A stretch of 38,843 nucleotides of DNA from Planctomycetaceae bacterium (GTDB lineage Bacteria > Planctomycetota > Planctomycetia > Planctomycetales > Planctomycetaceae): assembly GCA_021732415.1 (NCBI GenBank), contig JAKFVC010000098.1:1-38843 (forward strand), written 5' to 3'. Each line of letters starts with the position of its first letter. The stretch's first letter is position 1. Shown piece after piece: positions 9,143 through 18,300 of the stretch. The position numbers and the translations under genes are program-made. The notes under the pieces were generated by a model. The model worked only from the letters and a program-made list of their open reading frames with translations, had not been told where the DNA came from and made no database searches.

Positions 9143-9229
9143 AGCCACAGAATGACACAGAAGAAACACAGAAAGAAGAGTGGGATGCTTCTTCTCAATT
9201 CCGTGTTTCTTCTGTGTCATTCTGTGGCT
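9143..9229. repeat. Perfect 27-bp inverted repeat downstream of the metallohydrolase
   Basis: Arms 9143-9169 and 9203-9229 are perfect reverse complements around a 33-base spacer, with further imperfect pairing outside. The arm begins AGCCACAGAATGACACAG. CCACAGA/ACACAGA-type repeats are common between genes in environmental bacteria. It may also help end transcription of the upstream gene. Confidence 0.85.
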
Positions 9230-9341
9230 AATCTCTGCTTAAAGTCGGTATTAGCATCCCGCCTGAAACTTTGATTGCGGGGCATCCAGTCACTCACTTC
9301 AGTGACTCCCTTTGCTTCTGGCTCTCAGAAAGTCTGTGCAC

Positions 9342-12300
9342 ATGTCTGAGTTGTATGCGGTAAGCTGCCCTCACTGCGGGGCCTCCGGCCAATTGTCCGA
9401 CCCGACCTTGAAAGGGACGGCCATCTACTGTCCGGCCTGCTCCAAGGCGTTCGTCATACCGGCTGCAACCAACACGGCAACCGCGCTGCCCATCGCTCCG
9501 CCCGTCGCAGCAGTTGCCGCACCATTGCCGGGTGCCGTCCCAGTCGCCACTCCAGTCACGCAACCGATAGCGACTCCGCTCGCCGCACCCGTGGCGGTAC
9601 CAATCGCCCAAGCAGTGATTCCCGGAGCACTGCCCGTCGCGACGGCCATTCCAGTGGCTTCAGTCGCGACTCCCCTCCCAGCAACACCCATGAGTCAACC
9701 GACGGTCGTCGATCCCGCGTCGCTCGACTTTCCGAATGTCGCCGCATTTCAAACGGACGCGCTGACTCCCACCGCCGCAAGTGCCAAGCCAACGGCCCGA
9801 CGTCCCGGCAAACCCCAATCGGCTCAAATGGGACTGTTGAAGGTCGCCTTACTGAGCATCCTCTCGGCGGTCAGCTTGTTCGGGATTGTCGTCCTGTCCC
9901 AGAAGACGCCGAAGAAGCGGCTGCCTCCGGTCCTCTCCGAGGTCACGAAGAAGCCGAAGAAGTCGTCCCGCCGTAAGACGACTTCTGTCGCACCAAAGGT
10001 CGCTTCCGTGGCGCCCGGGACCACTCCAGAGGAGATGTCCGAATCTGAGGAAATCAAACCAGCGGAACCGGAATTGGCACTCGCGGCAACCACGACGAAG
10101 CCGGCAGCTCCCAAGATGGAAAAACCTGCCGCGCCACCGCCGGCCACGCCGCAACCGACCGCACCGGCTCAGACTGTCGAGAATATCCCCGCCGATGTGA
10201 AAGACGAGCTCGACGACGCCGAAGAGAAAAAGGATTCGCCTCGTTTGATCAAGCTGCTGGCACATCCACATGCCGGAGTGCGTCTGAGGGTTGTTCAGCG
10301 TCTGGACTATCTTGATCCAAATCCAGATCTTGCCGCGGCGCTGCTACCGCGCCTCGAGGACTCCAATGTTGAAGTACGTCAGCGAGCTATCGGGCCGTTC
10401 ACCAAGCATGGTGCCAGCTTGCCGGAACTTATCCCGGCACTCGGTAAGGTGCTGCGTCAGGATCGTGACTCAGTCGCCAGAGCGTACGCTGCGAACGCGC
10501 TGGGCGAGCTGGCCAGAACATCCCCCGAGCGAGCTGCCGCTGTTGCGGGACCGTTGCTGGAGGCGCTGGATAAGGGGCCCGCAGAGGATCTGTCTACAGT
10601 CATCTCCGAAGTTGGCTCACTGGGTGACCCGGGTAAGCCGGCCCTTCCATTGCTCGTCTCCTTGATGCAAGACATCAACTTTGGTGAATCTGCCGCCACG
10701 GCACTGGCGCAACTGGGGTTATTCGAACCGCTCGAACCAATTCTTGCTAAGCAGGATGGTTCGACGAATGGGCGAAAGGCGGCGATCGCAGCTGGACTTG
10801 AAAAACGCAAGCCGTTGACCAAAGAGGCCTTCGCCATCCTGAAGAGACTTACAGAAGATGCCGACAAATCCGTCCAGGCCCGGGCGTTGAACGCTCTGAG
10901 TCTGGCCGAACCGAAGTTGCCGGAAGCGATTCCCCTGTTCGAAGCAGGACTCGCGTCGACAAATGAAGATGTCCGTAATGCGGCAACGAAGGGGATGGGA
11001 CTCTATGCGAGCAGTGATCCTGAGCGGAATATGCGTGCCCTGCTGGCACAAATGATCAAATCGGAAGATGAAGTCTGGAGCTTCAGCAAGATTGCCGCCG
11101 CCATGGTGAGCAACAAAGTGGAGGGGTTCGAGGCACTCGTCAACATTCTGGCGAATCCGGAATCCACCCCCGAAATACGGACCGCAGCGGGCCAGGTTCT
11201 CGCGATGAGCCGGCACAACGATTGGTATGACACGAAACACATCGACAAGATTAAAAAGTTGTTCGATGACTCGGAACAGTCGCTCACTATTCGGACTGGT
11301 TGTGCGATTGCCCTCTTGAGCATGAAGGAGGCCGATCCGCGGCTGGGTGTCACGGTCCTGCAGGTTCTGACTGACCCCAGTATCGACCTGCAGGTTCGTG
11401 CGGCAGCGGTTTATCAAGTCCCCAAAGAACAACCGGGATTCCTGCCGGCACTGATTGCCGCGGCGACACAGTGCGAGGCACCAGTGCCGGAAGGGGTTTC
11501 ACTTTTCGAATCGAAAAAGCAGGTCGACTTCTACACCAACTTGCTGGGTGCCATGGAGCGGTTCAAAGCGGATGAGGATCAACAGCAGCTCATGCCGCAC
11601 ATCGTGCCGGCCATCCGGCATCAGAGTATGTATGTGAAGATTAGCGCCCTGTCGGCGTCCCAAAGGTTGAACAAGCCGTCGCCAGAGATTATCGATGCCA
11701 TCCGCGAGACTCTGAGAGCCAATAGTCATAAAGATAATAGTCAGTATGTCCGTGAAGCGGCGTTTGAGGCGATTGGCAAACTGCATCGCGCTGCTGCTTC
11801 GGCCCTTCCGGATTTGCGGGCGGCACTGAAGTCCGAGGATCGTGACGTCCGTTCGAGTGCGGTCGACGCACTGGAGGAATTCGGACCGGAGGCGGTGGAG
11901 GCCATCCCCGACTTGATCACCGCATTATTGGGTGATGAGAAGCAGTCGGCGTCTTACGTGGCGGATACCCTGGCAGCGATTGCTCCGCAGAATGAGATGG
12001 TGTTGGCCGCCATCATTCAATCTCTGGACCGACCTAATTTACAGGAGGACGGCGCCAAAGCATTGCAGGACATGGGGCCGGCGGCAGCCAATGCCGTCCC
12101 CGCCTTACGCAAATTGCTCGCGAGCGATATGTCGCAACTTCGGACCGAGGTTCTGAAGGCGCTCGGGAAAATTGGAGCAGCAGCCAAGCCTGCGATCCCT
12201 GACATCGTAACGCAGTTGGCGGATCGGGACAAAGACGTGCGGAGTGCGGCCGCAACGGCTCTCGGCGATCTGCAGCAACATGCTGCCGAAGCAGTTCCGG

Positions 12301-15176
12301 ACCTGGCCAAACTGTTAGGCGACCCGGTGGAAGACGTGCAGTTCAGTGCCGTCTATTCTCTGCAACGGATCGGCCCGGCCGCCAAAACGGCGGTTCCCGA
12401 GCTCGAAAAGTACCTCGCCGCGACGACTTCCAATCAGATGAAGAAATTCGCCAAAGATGCTTTGGAAAAGCTCCAGGCGGACCCGGGTGACGCGGACCCC
12501 GTTCTCTTCGACCGCTTGCTTGACGATGCGAAGTGGGAGGCGTTGTCGGGAAACCAAGTCGCTCAATTGGAACTCAGTGTTCCGGAACTCGCGAAGCTTC
12601 TGCGCAATCAGAGCTCCGCAGTGCGTGAACGCGCTATGATCCTGCTCAACGGCCTGCGTTATCGGCACGCCGGACGCAAGGTGCTGGAAAAACTGTTGAA
12701 TGGATCCGAAGTGCGCGATCAGGCCCTGGCGGCCTCCCTCTTACGAGAGCTGCCCACCAGTGGAGGCTCGCCGGAACTGGCACAGGCACTCTTGCCCTGG
12801 ATCGAGAACAAGGAAACCAGCTCCTACGCGGCCCACGTGTTGACGGAAATCGGTGCCGCCGCCAATCCTGTGATTGTCACCGTATTAACCAACGAGAAGT
12901 TGCCACCAGAGATCCGTCAAAATGTTGTTTATTCGTTGTTATCCCCGAGCGCATTCAACGTGGCACAGCTCTTGCCCGATTTGCAACCGGCGTTGAAATC
13001 GGAGAATCCCGATCAACGACGTGCCGTCGCCCTGTCCATCTTGCGGCTCGACCCGCGCAATGCAGAAGCCTTGCCCATTGTGTTGGAATGTTTGACGAAT
13101 ACTGATAAAGACATCCAAACGTACGCCCGGGAAGCGCTGCGTCAATCGGCCGAGTCTGAAGTCGACGTGCAGGCGGCCATTCCCGAACTCGTTGCAATCC
13201 TGGCGAAACCCCCAGAAGACCTCGCGAGCGACTCGAGTGACGATAGTTTTCGGGCACGTCTTGATGCCAGTGCCATCCTGCTGCTGACTGGTGTTCGACA
13301 GGAAGACGTGCCAGCTTTGCAAGACAGCCTCGCCAAACTCGCCGCTCCGAAGGACCGGAACGGCCAGCCCATCGAGAAGCTCAATTACTTCGGTTCAATG
13401 AAGGTCAAGATGTGCGCATCACTGGCAATTCAAGCCTTGGGAACGGTCGGTGCCCCCGCCACCGCCGCGCTGCCCGAAATTCGTCAACTGTTGACACAAG
13501 GCCACGGGGTGAACGATGACGAATACGCAGCAAGATACGCCCAAGGCATCCTGCGCATCGGAGAACCTGCCATTGAGATGGTTATCGAACTCGCGAAACA
13601 GGCCGATGCCAATCGTCAGGGCCGCCAATTGGCGATCCAAGTGCTGGGGCAAGTGGGTGATGGCGATCAGCGCACAACCGCCATTTTGACTGAGTTGCTC
13701 AAAGATCCCGATGTGGATGTGCGGTTGACTACGGCCATGGTTCTGGCCGAACATGCGGCGACATTTGAAGCGGCAATCCCCGTTCTGTGCGAAGGCTTGC
13801 GCATTCAAGCAGAGGGCGATGAGAACGGTAACCGACAATCCCAAATCGTCAGCCGCTTCCTGAACTTCAAATCGCAAGCTCAAAGTGCCGTGCCCAGCCT
13901 GCTGGAACTGGTCAAGGAAGACAAACAACCGGCAGAGTTGCGGGGCAATGCGGCGCGGGCAATGCTGCAGATCGCGCCTGATTCGCCAGAGGTACGTGCC
14001 GCGTATCTGAACTGCCTGAAAACAGCCTCAGAATCCGTCATGGGCGGTTTGATCCCTTCGACTCAAGAACTCCCGGCGACGGTTGTGGCCGAAATTGTGG
14101 GGGAATTGACCAAGATCGTGGAGGACGCAGCCCATCCCCGTCGTGCGATCGCGGTTGCCATGTTGGCTCAGTTCGAGGATCAAGCTGCCGCGGCAATTCC
14201 CGCACTCCGGTCTCTAATCACCACCGATAAAGGGCCAGCGGGGATCTCTGCGACGATTGCCGTCGCGCGAATCGATCCGACAGCCAAAGACCTTGTTCCG
14301 CGCGTCGTGGAACTGCTCCTTGCGGACCCGCACCGACGCTCGGCAGCAGCCGAAGCCTTACGTTGCCAGGGTCCGAACGCCGCGACCGAGCTACCGTCGA
14401 TCATCAAGTTCTATCAAACAGAGGGGTATTTCGACTATCACGTTTTTCGCATTATCGGCAGCATGGGACCAGAGTCCAAACCGGGTCTGCCGGTCCTGTT
14501 CGAGGAAGCTTTAAAAAGAGAACGTTTCAACTATACCGCATTTGAGGCGTTGAAAAACTTGGGTCCGCACGCTGCGGAATTGTGGCCGCAATTGCTGGCT
14601 CAGTTGCAGGACCACGACGACTTGCCCGGGGTGGCGTTGGCTCTCGCGGCAATCGGAGGTGAGCCCGCGCGTGACGCTGTCACTCTGCTGCAAAAACGGC
14701 TGTCGGATGAAAAACGCAGGCTGGCAGCCATTCGGTATCTGGCTGAGTTTAAAGCTCTCGCAGCACCCGCAGTCCCCGAATTAATCACGTTCGCAACAGG
14801 GACGGATGTGGAACTGCGGCTGGAGGCCATTCGAGCCCTGGGCCAGATCGGCCCTGAAGCGAAAGCCGCTGCCGAGACACTCGCGGCACTTCTGGCTGAC
14901 CCTGATCCCGCCATCGCTGGGTACGCCGCAAGTTCATTGGCTGGGTTGCGTGCCGAAGCACTTCCCGTTCTGCCGCAAATCATCGCCGCTCTGGAAAAAC
15001 CGCGGCGCTGCACGCAGACCAACTTACTGTACTGGTTGCAGGTGACGGCCCCCCCCGTTAAAGACGCAATCCCGACCATCACCAAACTGCGAGCGACAAC
15101 CGATTTGCGACTCCGGCATCAATGTCGCTTAGTTCTGGAAAAACTCGAGTCGCCCGCTGCGGCCAAGGCACCGTAA
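9342..15176 (+). CDS. Giant HEAT-repeat protein with N-terminal zinc ribbon and one membrane segment
   Basis: The 1944 residues fall into four parts. A zinc ribbon (C9-P-H-C12 ... C30-P-A-C33) like the MJ0042 type comes first. A Pro/Ala/Val/Thr-rich linker spans about 40-160. One transmembrane helix lies at 165-186 (LLKVALLSILSAVSLFGIVVLS), followed by a basic then Ala/Pro-rich stretch to about 290. The rest is tandem HEAT units of 35-40 residues with the recurring pattern AxPxLxxLLxDxDxxVRxxAxxALGxIGP. HEAT solenoids bind proteins and have no catalytic role by themselves, so the partner is unknown. The likely topology is a cytoplasmic zinc ribbon and an external or periplasmic solenoid. ATG 9342 starts the zinc ribbon; an in-frame TTG at 9312 adds ten unlikely residues. 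Confidence 0.85.
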   Translation: MSELYAVSCPHCGASGQLSDPTLKGTAIYCPACSKAFVIPAATNTATALPIAPPVAAVAAPLPGAVPVATPVTQPIATPLAAPVAVPIAQAVIPGALPVATAIPVASVATPLPATPMSQPTVVDPASLDFPNVAAFQTDALTPTAASAKPTARRPGKPQSAQMGLLKVALLSILSAVSLFGIVVLSQKTPKKRLPPVLSEVTKKPKKSSRRKTTSVAPKVASVAPGTTPEEMSESEEIKPAEPELALAATTTKPAAPKMEKPAAPPPATPQPTAPAQTVENIPADVKDELDDAEEKKDSPRLIKLLAHPHAGVRLRVVQRLDYLDPNPDLAAALLPRLEDSNVEVRQRAIGPFTKHGASLPELIPALGKVLRQDRDSVARAYAANALGELARTSPERAAAVAGPLLEALDKGPAEDLSTVISEVGSLGDPGKPALPLLVSLMQDINFGESAATALAQLGLFEPLEPILAKQDGSTNGRKAAIAAGLEKRKPLTKEAFAILKRLTEDADKSVQARALNALSLAEPKLPEAIPLFEAGLASTNEDVRNAATKGMGLYASSDPERNMRALLAQMIKSEDEVWSFSKIAAAMVSNKVEGFEALVNILANPESTPEIRTAAGQVLAMSRHNDWYDTKHIDKIKKLFDDSEQSLTIRTGCAIALLSMKEADPRLGVTVLQVLTDPSIDLQVRAAAVYQVPKEQPGFLPALIAAATQCEAPVPEGVSLFESKKQVDFYTNLLGAMERFKADEDQQQLMPHIVPAIRHQSMYVKISALSASQRLNKPSPEIIDAIRETLRANSHKDNSQYVREAAFEAIGKLHRAAASALPDLRAALKSEDRDVRSSAVDALEEFGPEAVEAIPDLITALLGDEKQSASYVADTLAAIAPQNEMVLAAIIQSLDRPNLQEDGAKALQDMGPAAANAVPALRKLLASDMSQLRTEVLKALGKIGAAAKPAIPDIVTQLADRDKDVRSAAATALGDLQQHAAEAVPDLAKLLGDPVEDVQFSAVYSLQRIGPAAKTAVPELEKYLAATTSNQMKKFAKDALEKLQADPGDADPVLFDRLLDDAKWEALSGNQVAQLELSVPELAKLLRNQSSAVRERAMILLNGLRYRHAGRKVLEKLLNGSEVRDQALAASLLRELPTSGGSPELAQALLPWIENKETSSYAAHVLTEIGAAANPVIVTVLTNEKLPPEIRQNVVYSLLSPSAFNVAQLLPDLQPALKSENPDQRRAVALSILRLDPRNAEALPIVLECLTNTDKDIQTYAREALRQSAESEVDVQAAIPELVAILAKPPEDLASDSSDDSFRARLDASAILLLTGVRQEDVPALQDSLAKLAAPKDRNGQPIEKLNYFGSMKVKMCASLAIQALGTVGAPATAALPEIRQLLTQGHGVNDDEYAARYAQGILRIGEPAIEMVIELAKQADANRQGRQLAIQVLGQVGDGDQRTTAILTELLKDPDVDVRLTTAMVLAEHAATFEAAIPVLCEGLRIQAEGDENGNRQSQIVSRFLNFKSQAQSAVPSLLELVKEDKQPAELRGNAARAMLQIAPDSPEVRAAYLNCLKTASESVMGGLIPSTQELPATVVAEIVGELTKIVEDAAHPRRAIAVAMLAQFEDQAAAAIPALRSLITTDKGPAGISATIAVARIDPTAKDLVPRVVELLLADPHRRSAAAEALRCQGPNAATELPSIIKFYQTEGYFDYHVFRIIGSMGPESKPGLPVLFEEALKRERFNYTAFEALKNLGPHAAELWPQLLAQLQDHDDLPGVALALAAIGGEPARDAVTLLQKRLSDEKRRLAAIRYLAEFKALAAPAVPELITFATGTDVELRLEAIRALGQIGPEAKAAAETLAALLADPDPAIAGYAASSLAGLRAEALPVLPQIIAALEKPRRCTQTNLLYWLQVTAPPVKDAIPTITKLRATTDLRLRHQCRLVLEKLESPAAAKAP

Positions 15177-15195
15177 GCGATTTTCGAACGGACCC

Positions 15196-15270
15196 GTAGG
15201 ATGGCCGCCCCGGCCGTCTTCTTCGTGTCACACGATCGCGCAATGCAGACGGCCGGGGCGGCCATCCTAC
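15196..15270. repeat. Perfect 23-bp inverted repeat between convergent genes
   Basis: Arms 15196-15218 and 15248-15270 (GTAGGATGGCCGCCCCGG at the outer end) are perfect reverse complements around 29 bases. It lies between two convergent genes and may act as a bidirectional terminator, though no T-run is present. Confidence 0.85.
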
Positions 15271-15333
15271 GCCGCATTCTGGCGAATGCGGCGACAATTC
15301 GCTCACGACCTCCAACTAATCGATAGACCCGTC

Positions 15334-18300
15334 CTACTTCGACTTCAAATCATCCAGCAATTCGTTGACCGCGTTCTTCTGATCCTTGCTGGGCTTCTTG
15401 CCACCCTCGATCGACTCATCCGCGAATGTCGAATCGGCACCCGGTCGCTGATCGTGGAATAGAACCGTACCCCACAGATGAGGCGTCAGGCGGGCTTCGC
15501 TGGGTGCATCAGCGACGATCTGCGTGGCTTGATTGGCCCAATAGACTCGACGCAATACGTCATGCCCTTCGGGACCCGAAACCAGCAGACCCCAATCCAT
15601 TTTCAATCGGGTCTCATCGGAAGCCTTAAGACCAATTTCGGCCAACGGAATTGACGCTTCGAGAATATAGAGACTCGGGTCGTCCTTGCTCAAAGTTCGC
15701 ACCAGCCGTGTCGTGGCTAGCTTCGTGACTTGATCGATGATCGTTTCCCCGACCGGTGAGGTCACTCGTAAGGCCTGATTCGGTGAGGCATCTGGCGCGG
15801 TAGGACGATAAAGCACGGTCATCGGCTTCTTATCGACATACGTCATCAGCAGACGAATGTCACCCGCGACCGGTGATTGTCGGTTCGCCGCAGCTTGAGG
15901 ATCGGTGGCCAACAACAAGTCACAGGCGGCTCCCGATTTGAAGATCCGCTGCCAGTCGGCTCCTGTGTTTTGCAATGGCCCTTGTCCACGCACTCGATAG
16001 GCCACATAGAGATTCTCATCGTCATAAACCATGTAGAGTGCGATGTTATTATCAATTTGAGCTACCGCCGGACCGAAGCTCGACAGCTTGCCATCCAGTT
16101 CCGGCGGCTTCTCGACGCGATAGGCATCAATGATTGGCGCCCGTGCGTAGACCAGTGATTCTTCACGCGAGGAGTCGTATTGCCGAGCCTTTTTCAGGTC
16201 CGCCTCGGTCACTTCGAATTCACCCGTCAATCGCTGGAATTGATCCATCCCCTGGACTTCCAACACACTGATATGGTTATGCCCTGCGACGGCGTAGAAC
16301 TTACCGTCAACCGTTTTGCAGAACCGGCCAGAGAAATGCTCCTGACCCGATGTGAGATCAGTCATCACATGGCCGCGGGCATGTTCGGGCATGCTCCACG
16401 GACGGGCCGCCTGATCTCGCAGATCGCGGAAGATTGGACCCGCCAGGATGCCATCCGCCGTCCAGACGTTCCAGGCCCCGTTGTTGGAATGGATCACCAG
16501 GAACTCACCCAGTTGTGGGGCGGTTTCATGCCCCACGATTCCGAATTGAGACACCACTTGCCCGGGACTATAGGGCTTGGCACTTTGCAGGCTTTGAACT
16601 CCCCAGCCCTCGTGAGGATAAGTCCAGCGAACCTTGCCGTCCGCCGTGACACCTCCATCAGAATTGCGATCCGCGCTGTAACGATAGTAAGTACCATCGT
16701 TGAGTCGGTAATTTTCGCCAACAGTCAACTTCTCAAACGGGACTTCCTCATAGACCGGAACGCCGCTGGGAAGGTACTCACGCACTTGATAACGCACCGT
16801 ACCACTTTGCACGCCCAGATCGAGATTGAAGTTCGTCAGTTGCGTCCGCGGTGGTGCGTGGGTCAGCTTCACTTCAGCGGCTTGGACAGTGCCGTCGCTA
16901 TTGAGGTCCGACCACATGAAGCGGTATTCGGGTAGCGGCTTATTCCCCAGTTCTTCGAGTAAAGCAGGGGCCTTAAGAGGCTCGAACTGATCGGCTCGGC
17001 CCAAGGCCGCGACCAGGCGCACCTGATCTTTTTCGTATAAGTAGACCACTCCCAATTGCATCGTCTGGAACATGGGGCGGGTGACGAGATACGTGCGGCC
17101 GTCGATGGCCACCGGCACTTCGCCCGGCGGGATCGTGCCGCGCCACAACAGGTTCTTGATCTGCGACAGGCCAGTCTTCCAATCGAGTTCAAACTCGAGC
17201 GGTCCGTAGAACACGCGACGTTTGTCATTCGGATCGAGAACGCCACCACCACCATACGGCGTATTGCCGAGCAACTCTTTCACGAACTTCCCGGCAGTCG
17301 TCCAGACGGTAACCCGTTTGGGATGATACTGAGTTTCCACGCACCAGATCTGCCCGCGTGAATCGACATCCAGCGAGACCACATCCCCCATGCGTGTCGG
17401 ATCCCACTTGCCGACCTTCAATCCGCCATCCGTCCCGATCGTACGCGCCAGTTTGCCTTCAGCATCATAAACGCGAATGTGATGTCGCTCGGCGCCATTA
17501 TCAAACACATAACAGTTACCGGCAGAATCAAACGCGAAATCGGTCGGCTCCTGCAGATCGGTCACGAACGGCACATGCTGGCCTGCAGTGAGGTCGACTC
17601 GGACAACTTGCTTCCCGGAGATCGCAAACACATCTCCATCCGGATTACAGGCGACTTCACCCGGCTGCGGCAGCGAGATCTCACCGACCTGCTGGCCGTT
17701 GCTAGTGTCATAGACTTCCAGCCGCTCAGACGCGGCACTGTCCACCGGAGTCTCGCCACCAATGTACTGCAACGCGGCCACGCCCCAACTGCGACAGCGG
17801 GTCGCATCAATTGAGTCGGCACCCAAATCGTTCCGCAGACCCGCATCCCCGCGCTCACCGTGGTCAGTCCATTGCGCAACGACCCGCAGTCTGACGCCAC
17901 GCGTCGTCACCTCACGACCAAAGTCGACATAGCCATCGAGATATCGGGCCGTCGCATTGCAGCTATCAAAGCCACTGTGGCGGTCGCGACGCTCCTGGCG
18001 ATATTCACTAATCTGTTTCCATCCGGTATTGCTGTTGGCATCGGGTTCGCCGGTGCCGGTAAATACGTCAATCTTCGTGAGAGCACCGTCGATTTCCTTG
18101 AGCGCCAAGCCACGCAGTTTTTGCGGCTCTTCCCACGTAAGTCCATACACTCCGGGATTGGATTCGGTCAACGGCGCAGAACGCTGAGCATCCCAGAAGC
18201 CGTCGGCCAGCACCTTGCCCGAACTGACTTGGACCTTGGCCGATCCCGCGACATTGACCAGCCGACGACGCAGAATCTTCATCCCTTCGATCTGCCCCTT

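Noticed and set aside
16180-16935. 251-codon plus-strand frame
   Set aside because: It is antisense to the 1758-residue secreted protein, whose domains are continuous through this part.
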